Source of the DNA: Eretmocerus hayati
Taxonomy: Eukaryota; Arthropoda; Insecta; Hymenoptera; Aphelinidae
Reading direction: 5' to 3'
Assembly: GCA_029851415.1 (NCBI GenBank)
Contig: CM056742.1
Span: 146,449,121-146,513,120, forward strand
Length of the DNA: 64,000 nucleotides
Under the pieces are notes generated by a model, which did not search any database, was not told where the DNA came from, and worked only from the letters and a program-made list of their open reading frames with translations. Every line of letters starts with the position of its first letter. Position 1 is the first letter of the stretch. Position numbers and translations under genes: made by a program. Positions 1 through 12,335 of the stretch are shown piece by piece.

Positions 1-3000
1 ATATATGTCAAACCAAAAGGATGAAAAGGAGGCAGTGTGCCAAATGTTTTTCATTGCATCCAATGATTGTCGGGTTAAATCATCGAAAGTAGATCTTTCC
101 GCTTGTCAGCAGTAATTTTGAACATCATTGAGTTTTGGCATCAAAAAATAAGCTGAGATGGATAAAAGCTGCGTTGCTGGTGCGATGGTTCATAATTTTG
201 TTATTGTAAATCGCTCATCTTAACCGGACAAATCCTGTGATATCATTGCAATAGTTGAGAGATCGTATAAAAAATAACCTATTGTACAATTAGTGAGGAA
301 TAAGGAATAGAAGATAGAAATTTCATGAATTATTATGCCATTAGGGAGTGATGATATCTCGACTGCTAGCATATACAGTAGAGTACGCTTAGGACGAAAC
401 TCAAGGGATCGAGGAAATCTTTTCGTCATATCCGGATTTCGTACTAAGTGTTTGGGAGGATCATGCATAGAAAATAGCATCTAAGATAACAAATTGTCTG
501 AAGAATATGGCCATCGTTCACTATATCCTTCTTTTTATTAATCACTATCAGAAAAAAACGAACTCATCCTCATTTTTTCACCATTATCACGGGAAAGATA
601 AGAAAATTCGAGTCAACGGAGTGGAAAAATCAGGTACCCACTTTTATATGGAATTTTCCAAATGACTCCTTCCGTGGAAAGACTTCAGTTATTTAGTCAG
701 TATTGCATCGTTGATTTTACAATAGAAGGAATAGCGTATTCATAGAAGTTGGTGCAGAGTTTCTAGAAAACTTCAAATGTTAATGTGACTTTCATTCTTT
801 TCGCCATCAGGATCAATTTCTGTCCTGACCCTATCAAAACCATAAGAGTATTCGGTGATCAAACTCTTTGTATTTTGTTATTCTGGCAAGTTATCCTGCT
901 AATCTATAACCGATAAGTTTCGTTCACTATCATCACAATAGAGCTCAGTTAAAAGAATCAATTTTCTCTATTCTCACAAGTTCAACGAAAAAAATAGAGA
1001 TCTCTATCGAGACGATACTGGAGACTCCCAAAATTTGAACTTTTTCGTGCCATCCGTATTTTTTTCGTCTCAACTGTGAAAAATTACACGAGCAAATATA
1101 GGCAATTCATAGGACCGAGCACTCTCTTTTGTAATGAGCGTTATTTCGTATTAAGTGTTTTCGTCCTAAGCGTCGTATTCCACTGTATATAAGTTAGAAC
1201 TCAACATTCTGTTAAATATTGTGAGTAGATGATTCGGGTGGAGAGTATGCTGGAGCTTTGCAGAAGTCCTGATGATTGTTGAATTTCATAAACATTCGTT
1301 TCAGATTTCAAACGCTTTGCCATTTCAAAGCGACGGTAAAGCGTAGGAATTCTAAAACAAATATTACTTTTGAATCGTAGCCTGGTGAGCTCCGTTTTCT
1401 GCAGCCTGCCTTTGATAATTACATCTCCTGTTTATATAAATAACACGATGCTGTGAGTTGGGACGCACAGATTGAGTTTTTGAATTTTAGCATTCTCATA
1501 AATTTTTAAATCCTTTCAGTTCCACAAAAATACTATCCTGGAAAATTTTCAATCCCTTAACTTATTTTAGGGATGTTATTACTGTTTCACATATTCATTC
1601 TGTAATCCGAGAGATCGATGTACTTCTCTGGTGCAATTAGAGCTGATCATGGACGGGTCTCACAAATGATATTGACGAAAATCTCTTACACATATAAGAC
1701 GGGAAGCGAGACCTATCGGTGATCCCCGGCACATGTAACGTGCCAAATCGATCTTTATTCCTGGTAAAATTAAAAACATGAAGCTGAATGATTTTGTTCT
1801 ATAATAGTTGATCTGGCGGTATAAGAATCCTCCGGTTATGCATAAGTCGTCTCATTTTGGTGAAAAAGTTTGATAAATTATTTGAACATGCTTTTTTATT
1901 ATATTGTCACGTAAATATCTCCAATGAGCCCAGGTGATTGATCCGATCACGCTACCCATCTCAAAAAAATGTTCTGATACGGAGTGGATCAATTTTGGTT
2001 GCGGAATAGCGAAAAATGATAAGATTGCGGGATTAAAAAATTTACGGTTTTTTGATCTCTCTTCACAGTATGGAGGTTCCATCGTTGTTGGCGTATATGT
2101 TCTTGTCATTTCCAGAGATTTCTTAGGATTTTTTCAGATTCTTCATATTTATTTCAGCTGAAGTCATCACAAGTTAATCTTAACGCTATCCTACTGGTAT
2201 CACTAGACATGAAATAACGCAGAGCTTGTCACAAGACATTGTAGCACCGGATGAATTGGAGGTGGCTACAAGTCTCTCTACGATTGAAAAATTTTCAAAT
2301 ATTCTCGGCTTATCAACTAAGAATCAGAAATTGAATTTTATCTCGCAAAGCAATGAAAATATATAGCCACAATTATAGCAAGTTTCACAATGCTATTACA
2401 AGATTCACACAATTCGCTAGCACTAAAGTTTGGCTGAAAAATCCTTAAAATGTGAACTTTTGAATGGGCCGAGTACAATAAACACATTTTATTGTGAATG
2501 AAAGTAAAGAATGCTTCATTCAGCAAAAGAAAGGAATCCTTATAGATATACCCTTTCAAAACAAATAACGAGCACGAAGAGTGATACATGTATTCACACG
2601 TGAAAGATAGCGCCGCACTACAGGCTGCCCATTCATTGACCCCACTCCTACGCTCGAATGCATTCTCGCTCTTGCACCTCCTTTATAAACATCTATTGTC
2701 AGTTTTGATTTGTCCACTGACACTAAAAAAAATAATCTTTGCCGATAAAATATCATTCATCATCCGTGAATGGGCGTGGACTCGCGAACAAAAGTCCTCA
2801 TTTTTAATACCATAATCTGGAAAATCCACTTATTCGTAATCTTTTTCAGTCGTCCGTTTCAAGTTTTAGATCAGTTATCTCAAATGACTGATTCTATTCA
2901 ATCATTGTTCAAAGAAATTTTCCCTTGAGCGCAAATATTCAAGTTTTGAATCAACTGGAGAAACTATTTTTGCATTAATTATCATCATAAAAAATGAAAG

Positions 3001-3650
3001 TGTGAACTATATGAAACCTTACCCGATTTCAAATTTGCAAAAATGACTCGAATCCAAACAGAGAATCTCCCATCACTACCTTATTTCAAGTGGATCTTCA
3101 TTTTAATTCATCATACAAGCAACTATCAGATACGACAAACTTTATGATACATCATTTATGAATCTCTTTACAGTCCAAGCTTTCGTGCGTCACTTTGCAT
3201 CTCTCATCACTCAACACACTAGCCAACGCTCGCTCACCGAGGTCCCCCCAGATACAGTTACGTCATTACCTGCTGCAGTACAGCAAAGCTCACATCAGAG
3301 ACGCAGCAATTCAAAATTTTCAAAGTATTCCGATCATCTTTCCTTTCAACTATTCTCAGTCACGCTACCGCCATAAACACCTAAATCACGATTAAACCTC
3401 TAAACCTCAAACTCACAACTTTGAATCCTTTCCCTAAATTAGTCAATGGATGCAGGTGAGATTGCCAGGGGCACAGATTCAACTTTCGAATACATACGTA
3501 CACACATACATACATCCAGAAATAGAGTTTGCGAGCTGTGCGGAGGATTGACAGGGGGCGATACACGTTCTGGGAGGGGCGACAAAAGTCATCAATGGAG
3601 TCCCCGAATTTGCTTTTCATCAAATCTAAAATTATCCTTTGGGATCATTA
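1..3650. other. Gene-poor AT-rich stretch, no supported gene
   Basis: Only short open frames (85 codons or fewer) occur here and none resembles a known family. A pair of overlapping open frames on opposite strands near 1934-2161 is probably chance. If the signal-peptide exon at 3797-3887 (minus) is real, its downstream exons should lie here or left of the window, but I could not recognise any. No tRNA, rRNA or long repeat was seen. Confidence 0.5.
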
Positions 3651-3796
3651 ATATATTTCATTCCAATTCACAAGATCATAAGAGCAGGAATGAAAAGGGT
3701 GTATATATTGTGGTAAAAAGAAAAAAAGAAGAGCGTGCGCGAGGCCGATGCTCTCAATGATCTTTGCAAGAGGGTGGTCTATAAAGAGATACTCAC

Positions 3797-3887
3797 CTCG
3801 TTTGAGAGTGCCACCGACATGGCGAACGACAATTCCTGGCGAAGAGCTTAGGAGAAGCACGAGGGCTATGCTAGACCACCACAGCAT
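3797..3887 (-). CDS. Putative first coding exon with a signal peptide (gene unknown)
   Basis: On the minus strand an ATG at 3887 opens a frame whose first 18 residues look like a secretory signal peptide: M-L-W-W-S-S, then a hydrophobic core ALVLLL, then small residues and a likely cleavage region near SSSPG. The frame runs 30 codons to a strong donor (CGAG|GTGAGT, intron starting at 3796), leaving phase 1. An in-frame ATG six codons upstream (3905) is an alternative start. Upstream on the same strand lies a G+C-richer region (about 3900-4320) with a (GGCAAC)n-like run, suitable for a 5' UTR. The protein would be secreted or membrane-bound. I do not recognise the family, and no later exon was found in the window. 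It could also be a chance open frame. Confidence 0.33.
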
Positions 3888-4333
3888 GTTTATTATTACG
3901 TGCAATCGGCATCGTCGGCTCTCAGCATCATATTTTCAAACCCTTCAATCTCCAAGGCCCTCTTTTTTTTTCAGCTCAAAAATCTAGCTCACCAAGACGA
4001 CGACAAGGCTCCCGGGCTCGTAATAAGCCTGCAGGCGCACAGCTCACTGGCTCCTCTTCTTCTTCTGCTGATGCTGCTGCGGCAACGGCAACGGCAACGG
4101 CACGAGGCATTCATCCGCATGGCACCCCTCTTTTTTTTCTATACCCTTTTGTCACTTTGAATCTCCTATCATCACAATAAAATCCATCGATCAGTAAAGA
4201 AACGTGGGTATAAAACACTGGTTTAGATGGTTCATCAGCCTCCGGGTCCGTCGTCGGTTCATGGCGCAGTAGTACAGCTCCGTCTGTGGTCAGACAACAC
4301 TGCCGCGCCCGCACAAGCACTCACTTTACCCTG

Positions 4334-4365
4334 TATATAACCACTTAGTAGAAGCAGCAGTCAGT
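4334..4365 (+). promoter_or_regulatory. Candidate core promoter: TATA box plus initiator
   Basis: TATATAA at 4334-4340 is followed 29 bp downstream (to the A at 4363) by TCAGT, the arthropod initiator. This is the spacing expected for a focused RNA polymerase II start. A second TATAAAA lies upstream at 4209-4215. The sequence downstream (4440-5050) is unusually G+C-rich for the window and contains a GTAAGT donor-like site near 4836, as a 5' UTR exon would. No coding exon for a plus-strand transcript could be identified downstream. The motif pairing is seen directly; promoter activity is inferred. Confidence 0.3.
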
Positions 4366-5007
4366 ACTAATTTTTTTTACGGTTGTTCTAGAGAATTTTG
4401 AGTTCTAGGTTTGGGTATAAAGGTTTTTTATAGGCAGGGTTGACTGGCTGGATCTTTTATGAGATTATTCAGGAGCGGCGAGCCCGGCTCGAAGCGCGCC
4501 CCGATCCGAATGGGACCCACCTCTTATCGATTCCCGCACCATTTCCCGTCATTCCCCGCCGAATCAATAACCAACGCGCGCGCCCCGAGCAGCACCTCCA
4601 ACTCTCTCACTCACTCACTCTTGTATCTTCCCTCTCTTATACTCTCAAGAGAGGGATATATTGCATGCAGCCAGATGAAGCCGAGAGGAGGGAAATGGCC
4701 TCTCTTGCTTGCTCACTCACTCACACTCTGATGCTGCAGAGTGCGCGCATGGACCGAGTTTGCGCGCAGCCTCTGGACCGATTCTGCCCTGATGACGCCC
4801 CACCCTCAGCTTCACTCTGGCTCTGCTCTCAGAGTTGTAAGTTAAGGCACGCACCCCTGCGGAGATATCTAGGTACCTATATACTGTGGGAGGGATGGAT
4901 GGTGCAGGGAGGCTGTATTTTGAAGCGCAGGCGCAAACGTAAAATAGATGTACAGAAAACGATAAGAGGCTGTGTTACATGGGTGAACGAGCTGGAAGCT
5001 TGAGAGG

Positions 5008-5038
5008 AGCCGCGCCAAATGTTGAATTTGGCGCGGCT
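5008..5038. promoter_or_regulatory. Perfect palindrome containing two E2F-like sites
   Basis: A 13-bp arm (AGCCGCGCCAAAT) at 5008-5020 is repeated inverted at 5026-5038 around the spacer GTTGA. Each arm carries TTTGGCGC, which fits the E2F/DP consensus TTTSSCGC. It lies about 650 bp downstream of the TATA/Inr candidate, inside the G+C-rich island. The palindrome is seen directly; E2F binding is inference. Confidence 0.35.
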
Positions 5039-5785
5039 GAATGGTGCGCACGCAGATTGGGATTGTGCAGGTGAAGTGTTGTATGAAAGAAAAGGGGGGA
5101 CTTTTATTGATTGATTGATCGATCGAGAGGTGTTGGTGAAAATGGGTATATGCATGGCACTATTGTATATGGAAAATCATTTACAAATTCTGTGTGCAGA
5201 TTTGGCCTGATCAAGATCTTGTAAATTTTAATTCTAATAAGTGTACCCGATACGCCCCATTACGAAGATTTGAGGTATGGGCATTCATTGACACCCCCCC
5301 CCCCCAATTTTCTTTCAATTTGCTATTCCTGGATTTAAGAAAATTTGTGATTTGGACCAATGCCGAATAACTTTTGCGTTTCCTAGCACAATTGAGAAGA
5401 ATTGTTGCAGTTTTTGTGTTTGCACACCTACACAATCGTCGTCAGTAATACAAGAGCCAGACATTCACAAGTCCCCCGATCTTTGCGCGTCTTAGCTCAT
5501 TCAATTTTCTGTCTCAAAACCTCCAAATACCGTTTCTCAAAAATGTAAAACTCGTATTTGGAGCACTTTTAAGAGCAAAATACGCGGGAGATTAGTCGTA
5601 GGACATAGAAGTGTATATGTTTCTCGTATTCATCTTTTATGACCTTTTATATCAACTGATCAAAAATCCATCTAAAAAATCATCTAAATAGGTATGAAAT
5701 ACTGCAAAATAAAGTAAGGAACGCCTCATCTAACTTATGGACACGGAGATTTTTCCGTTCACGCTACAGACCTCTTACGCACAAT

Positions 5786-6000
5786 AGGGGCATGTTGGGT
5801 ACACCCTCTGGGAACTTGTAAAAAGATACTCCTTGAAAAAATGGAGATAGCTCGGATTTGGTTGGTCAATATTGATCCCGTTTTTGCTAATTTTAAAGGT
5901 CTTGAGACAAGATTTAACATAAACGAGAGCACGTTGAAAAATGTTATAGTTAGTCGAAGTTATTGGCAAAAAGGTCCCAAGGAGGCATGTTGGGTTCACT
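5786..6000 (+). repeat. Copy 1 of the ~195-bp GGGGGCATGTTGGGTACA-bounded repeat
   Basis: Starts with AGGGGCATGTTGGGTACA and ends with a second, direct copy of the box (GGAGGCATGTTGGGTTCA) about 195 bp later. The interior contains TTTTAAAGGTCTTGAGACAAG, a segment shared with the copies at 13408, 62711 and 63102. It contains no gene. Confidence 0.7.
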
Positions 6001-9000
6001 TATCTCAACACATTGCCCTACTATAGATGAAGTTTGGAAAATCTGAGAAACTCGACAACACCAACTGAAACGTGATCTAAAAGACTCCTTATCGTCCATC
6101 ATGTTATTGAACGAAATAATTATGTTCCTGGGCACCTATTGAAGTAAAAATGTGCGCAAATGGCACCCGTGCAAAGATAGTCTCATAGGTATAAATTGCA
6201 TTGATTTCTGCTGTGATCATTGTACCATAAATTTGTTGAGTTGACAAAATAAGGTAAATGAAATACAATTCTACGCCAGCGAAAAAAAACCTCGAACGCG
6301 AGCGGTTTGCGCAAATTTTCATTTCAATAGGTACCCTGCTATCTTTCACGAGATCTTCTCAAGCCAAATGATTATCAAATAGATCCTTCAACTTGTCTTG
6401 AATACTTAGAAAACCTTTTTCACAAGAGAGATTACGGATATGATAAATGTTGTCAAATTTCCAAATATTTGGTCGAAGATGAAAATATTTTGAATTTTGA
6501 TCAATAATATTTCGAGAATTCTAGCCCTACGGGAAGCTGGAGCAGTCTTGTCCAGAAATCAAATTTCTATCAAAAAATTAATACAGCATCTCGGTTGAAA
6601 TAAGACTTTCCACACTTGGAATCTTGGAACCGGAAAAGCTGGATAACACGTATTACGTATTATGGAGTTTGAAATCTTATCATTTTGTTCACCCGAATGT
6701 AGAATTGAACTCGAAATTTATTTAAAAAATCGAAGTTGCTCATGAGGAAGATGCGAGGGATAATATATACTATTGTTCCATATGGAACTTTGGAATGACA
6801 TATCATACATTCCAATGTATAACAACTTAATTTTTACAGCACGCCCGTTTCGTTGAGTTCAATTTCAGCTGAGGTGATATTCCAATTTTTTATCTCTTAT
6901 GTCAAGAAAAACGACGAGAAAAAGGTGTCTGACACAGTGACCAGACTTTAAATGAAAGGCTCTTGGCATGAATTCAAACCACAGTTAGGACCTGCCCAAT
7001 TTTCTCTGCCTCACGGTTCAGTACAGTTGTTTCGTGGAAATCAATACTAATAAGATCGAGAGAAAAATTTCCACTTCACGTGTATGTATTCGAGATATTT
7101 CAGAAGGTTATCCGTTTAAAGTCATTGTGGGTGTTGGGAAAACTTTCGTCAAATTCCACTACACTTGGTAAACACGATTTCTTCAGATGTTTATCATGAT
7201 TGCGCGGATTAGAAAAGGATGTCGCATCTGGAATTACGATCAGTTTGAAATACTTTTCTTTTTCACTCGTTAGCAAATTTTATCTTGATTCGGCCGTAGT
7301 TGCTTCTTTGGAAATTACAAGAACACAGCGATCGATTTTTAGATCGTGTAACGATAGATGCCAACATATACTGACGGTCTTCATCTATATAAACCCGTGC
7401 AGTACTGCCTATGACAAGGACTGCTTCAAGCTGATACGAGACTTATGTTTAGCTTCGCGCAAAAGTATTTCACGTTTAGACTATGAAATTCGCTGAAAGT
7501 TTGGAAACACTCTTATTCTTGTTCCAAAAGATGATATCCAAAATTGAAGATCGTAAGGCTAAAACATTTCCGAACTAATCGCAAGTATACCTACATGGAC
7601 AGTCCCAGATCAGAGCAGTATACGTCCATTTTTTCCATGTTTAAGAAATTTATCTCAAACTTTTTTTTACAATGGAAAACTCGGGTAGTCAAATCATATT
7701 CTCCATCTGTAATGGAGTGAGTGTATTTTTCCTTCTCAACCATTACATGATTTGATCTGAGACGACTTCCTTTCAAATGTAATTGAATCCAAATGTCTTA
7801 TAAAAATTGCTGCTTACGGCTCACTATTCTCTGCGAGTGAGTTTTCATTTGGCCGAAGTCATCAATAATGATAACGAAATTTGATAATGATGGTAATTAA
7901 TCATGTTATTGACAAAAATCGAGATGGCTAGATTTTCGCAAGCATATGCAAATAAGATCTACATGGCCTGTTTTAATAATTCGATAGAAGATAACCCTAT
8001 TTTTCGAGGCGTCCAAGGGCCACTTTTGAGACAAGATACTCAGAAACAAGGATCTCCTCGGACTTTGTACCCGTGAAAACTTTTTATCACAGTGCCTTGA
8101 TCTATCGTTAGAGCCCACTTTCATCAATAATTATCGAAACCCAATTTCCTATGATACGAGTATAGTCGGGACCTTTTGATTCCACATTCAGCAAATTCTT
8201 TCATAAAAACGCAATACTTGAACGTAGAAGGTGCGAGAGTGATGTTTCAATGCTTGAGCATGCATGGAATTATACCATTCTTATCGAAACTTTTTTTCCA
8301 CTAAAAAGGTCATGGCGCTCATAACGCTCTAGGATCATACATATTTTCACGTGTATTTCCTGTCATTTCCGATCTAAAATTCGATTTCAACCATAATGGA
8401 CTTATGACCTTGCTGGTTCGGACCCGTCCACACATATCAATGTCAATGTTTTTGGTTGTCGCTTGTAAACTTGATCGATAGAGTGTACAGTTTTGGTGAT
8501 ATCTTCCTTTGGTGCTGAGAGAAGATTACTTCTAGAATTTCAGCCGAATCCTTGATCCGGATTTAAAACACTCTCCTGGTCAGTGCAAATCACTACTTTA
8601 TGCAATTTTCCGATGTTTAAGTACTTACAAAATTGCATAAAATAGCATTCGCGCCTCAATCATGAGGTTCCCCGCTTCCGGGCGATTATTTCGACCCTCG
8701 CCTGCGGCTCGGTCCGAAAACCGATCGCTCACAAGCGAGCTACAACCTCATAATCTCGGTGCAAAATCTACTATTTTTATAAGAACCTCCTCCAAGGATG
8801 ATAATTTTTTTACCCTTTTTTCTTTTAAGAAATCTTGAATTGAACTGCGAAATGCATTTCAATCACAATGATGATCTACTATCACTCATCGGTGCATTTT
8901 GTACTCCCTGAGCCTCAGTTCCATGAGATGTTTGCAACCTATGTTACCCGCACTTCCCCTGGAATATCCGATAGCGAAAACATCTCGACAGCGCTTTGTA

Positions 9001-9353
9001 AAGTTTATTTGTTGAACACACTATGTTTCCAACATAAAAGCGCGTGTTTTGTTGTCTGTGCTTGCGTAAGAATCAGATTCTCATCTCTAGGCTGATACTT
9101 TTTTATTGATACTACTACATATAATATCAATTGCTAATACGAAAAAAAAACCACTCTCGTGGACTTCAGCCGAAGAGTAAAAGGATTTTCTAATCGCAGG
9201 TGAAATTTCAAAAAGTGTAGCAACTCACCAGTATTTTCCGTATTAATATTTCTGAAGTATTAGACTCTTCACCCAAGGCAAGGAAATTTTTATAATTTTT
9301 GGCTGATAGTACAAAACAAAAAACTTCGACTCCCCATTCAGCACAATGGATAT
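6001..9353. other. Intergenic, nothing coding recognised
   Basis: The longest open frame (98 codons, plus, 7200-7496) matches no family I know and has no supporting promoter or splice context. A CpG-rich island at about 8650-8760 stands out from the AT-rich background and shares a motif with 13145-13164. Confidence 0.5.
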
Positions 9354-11821
9354 GTTACCGGTAAGGTCCGGAACGCAGGTAATCCGCGAACCATCTAGGC
9401 AATCCGCGGATTGCCTGGCACGTATCCGGCAAAGGCCGAAATGAATGTTTCATCCCGAATTTCGCCCAAGCAAACCGCGGACAGACTGTTCTCGTGCAGT
9501 CAAGGTGCGCTTTGCGTGCGAAGCCTACAGGCAAAGTTTGATGAATAGACCGGGGAGGGGGGTATCGAGCTTTGATGCATTTTGATCAGAGTGAATGATG
9601 AGTGTGAGTAATCATTCACGTCAATCATCACGACACACATCACACAAATCACACATTACAAATGAATGCAGGACCAGATGAGCTCAGGGTTTGTTGGGAT
9701 CAAATTTGAGCAGGTATCAAAATTTGCTTAGAAAGCGGTACCAATGGGATTGCCGTATATTTCCAGGGACAATGGAGAAAATTTTCATCCTGAGGATGAA
9801 GCATATTATGAGTAATCTCCTGCAAAAGCAGACTTTGAATTGCAGTATGTTTCAGATTGTTTTGTCACCATTTGTAATTGATTCTAGTATATGGTCCAGA
9901 GAATGATCTTTCCACTCTCTACGGGATCTAAACAAAGGAAACTACCAATCTTTCTCCATTCAAATGCACGCAGCACCAATTTGACGTAACATACATATGA
10001 ATACGCGCGTGGCGGTATTCGAAAGGTTTCGACAGAATCTATAGAAATATAGACCTTGGAAACTTTCTTCCAAAGTCATGAACGTTCACTGCAAGCACGT
10101 CCACAATGATCAGAAAGGTGAATAGCAGAGAAAATTCGGTTCCTCAACAACTCAATTTATAAAAAACCGAAACATTCGAATGTCGATGTGAAATGTTGTA
10201 TTCTTTCAGAAAAAATAGTCCCAACTTTATTTTGGCCCCAAGACGTTTCTTTCCACCGTTTATTGATGTTCTCAACCTCTTCAATTTGAGAAATGAGTTA
10301 GTCTGCGCATACGCAGGCATTTCTAAGACCAATTTTATTGAATAGCTAAGGGAATTCTCATTGAATTGACCCCTTGGCAATGTCAGTTTGATGCGCTGAG
10401 ACTAAAGTATCGAGATTAGATAGTAATGATATACGTCTGCTCGAATTACAGCACCCGGGCGAGTTCTATGGGGAATTTGTGCAAGAATCGCGTTTCCCTC
10501 AATGGAACATGCTCCATTAACAATACGTTGTAATTTTGATCACAGTGCATCAAATTGACTCTTCCAAGAGTTCACGTCGAAGAGAATTTCCTTGTCTTCC
10601 TAATAAGATTGATTTGAGCGCCCAACCCATTCCCTAAATTGAGAAGGCTGATGCGGACATGAATCGAAGGAGAGGAAACGATGTAGGTATACGAGTTGAA
10701 TATTTGGTCTCGTCGATCTTGAAGGACGGTGGGGAACTAAATAAATTCCCAAAATTTCATGATGGAAATTTTATTGCAACGTTTCATCCACTAGGTTTTG
10801 TGGACCTCATCAGGCTTCAGGTTTGTTATTCTTTAGATCGTCATGATATTTTTTGAACGATCTTGTAATAGAGCACAGACATAACGTCTAGTTCCTGTTA
10901 ATACAAGTAAATAGAGTGAGTCACTCTATTTATATGCATATGGAAATAAATAACTATCGGATGATTGTTCACAGCTTAGAAGATTAGAAATCGATAGATC
11001 CCTAACTGAATGTCCTTTCATTGATAATTCTTTTCCGGAGACAAGATATAAGTCTAAGCAACTTAAAATGTCAATGCGGTATCAACTTTCAAACGAAAAG
11101 ATCTGAGGGATTATAAAACACTGATCTTGCGACTTTTGAAGAGTTTTTGGAGATCTCCCCATTACACTCGAAACCCAAACATTGTTATAGATGACTAAAG
11201 AATCAAGGGAAGCAGCATCAGTATACACTGCGACATTTTTGCTCAAGTTATTAATGGTCGAAAATGTAGTATTTCGAGTCTTTGTATAAATCAAGATCAA
11301 GAAATCATTCTTCCTATGCATGCTGCGATATATATAGGAAAATTTATGAGTGATCATCTTGAATTATTTGAGACAAATTAGAGCAATAAGCACGGCACAT
11401 CCATTCGAAGTAATTCTGGTGGGATACTTATTGTAGGTGGAATTAGAAAGAATAGAGGATCGGATGCGTTCAAAGATCCTTTTCCATCTTTCTCGGTCTT
11501 GTTCATCCTCCAAGAATGTCTTATTTATGCGAGATACGTGAAGTATTATTCGAACTTTCACTCACGTCAAAACGCATCAAAGTCAAAACTCGGAATCCTC
11601 CGTCCATTTATCCAACTTTGCTTGCAGGCAAAGCGTATATCTCTGCTGTCCTTGATGATAAGAAAAACCGTAAGTGACAAGATTCTTGCCTGCACGAAAA
11701 CAGTCAATCTGCGGTTTGCCTGGGCAAAGCTTTGAATGAAACATCCATTCCGGACTTATAATTAGTCGGATACGTGCCAGGCAATTCGCTTTTTGCCTGC
11801 GTTCCAGACTTTGCCGGTAAC
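9354..11821. mobile_element. 2.47-kb DNA element with ~190-bp terminal inverted repeats
   Basis: The left end (GTTACCGGTAAGGTCCGGAA, from 9354) and the reverse complement of the right end (GTTACCGGCAAAGTCTGGAA, ending 11821) align over roughly 190 bp with indels. Both pass through the shared segment TTGCCTGGCACGTATCCG. GATAT lies immediately outside the left end (9349-9353) and one base outside the right end (11823-11827), a possible target duplication. The left TIR carries a perfect 20-bp palindrome at 9397-9416. The interior (9550-11600) has only short open frames (91 codons or fewer) and no recognisable transposase, so it is probably a non-autonomous or decayed DNA transposon. The superfamily is not assigned. 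Confidence 0.7.
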
Positions 11822-12005
11822 AGATATAAGTTGATCTACATCTGACTAAAAAAAATGTTCCACTTTTTGTCCAAGATGAAAGGATATTGTAACTCTTTGT
11901 CCATTATCTCTTCAAAATCTGTTTCTTGGAGTTGCAAAACTTGGATTCAGTATAATTTTATGAGCAAAATACAAAGATCGAATGCAAAACATGAAAGTCA
12001 AAGTG

Positions 12006-12025
12006 GTACCCAACATGCCTCCCAT
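12006..12025 (-). repeat. Isolated box of the ~195-bp repeat family
   Basis: GTACCCAACATGCCTCCCAT is the reverse complement of the GGGGGCATGTTGGGTAC box with an inserted base. No second box was found at the expected distance, so this is a fragment or chance similarity. Confidence 0.35.
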
Positions 12026-12109
12026 GTGGTTATTCCCAGGTGACAAAACCAAACGAATAATTTTGGAACCGCTTGCGAATAGATTGGCCCCCTCTGATCT
12101 CGACACGAA

Positions 12110-12335
12110 AATTACTCTACACACTATACGACAATGGCTGTACACCGATTGTACTCAACACAATAAGTATTTTATACACTTAATCCCCGAACTCTACACC
12201 ATAAGATTTCTACTCGAAAAGTTCTCTACACCAGATTCCCGAATTCGACACCAGAAGTACTCTACACAAAACTTATACTCTACACGGTGTAAAAAAGGAC
12301 TGTACACCAACAATTCTCTACACGGTATAAATTTT
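12110..12335 (+). repeat. Degenerate tandem repeat of CTCTACAC-type units
   Basis: About ten irregular units of roughly 16-28 bp each contain TCTACAC or GTACACC (for example ACTCTACACC, TTCTCTACACCAG, CTCTACACGGTGTA). They run from the CTCTACACAC near 12114 to the CTCTACACGGTAT near 12320. The region is open in one frame for part of its length, but the repetitive composition argues against a gene. Confidence 0.5.

Noticed and set aside
1852..2161. Opposed open frames on both strands that look protein-like
   Set aside because: No splice sites or conserved motif support either strand; mirrored openness is a codon-composition effect.
4440..5003. 187-codon plus-strand open frame downstream of the TATA/Inr
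   Set aside because: It lies in the G+C-rich island, has low-complexity SLTLVSSLS-like stretches and no family similarity, and looks like non-coding 5' region translated by chance.
5294..5305. Poly-C run (also at about 12558-12570)
   Set aside because: Simple homopolymer tracts without context suggesting function.
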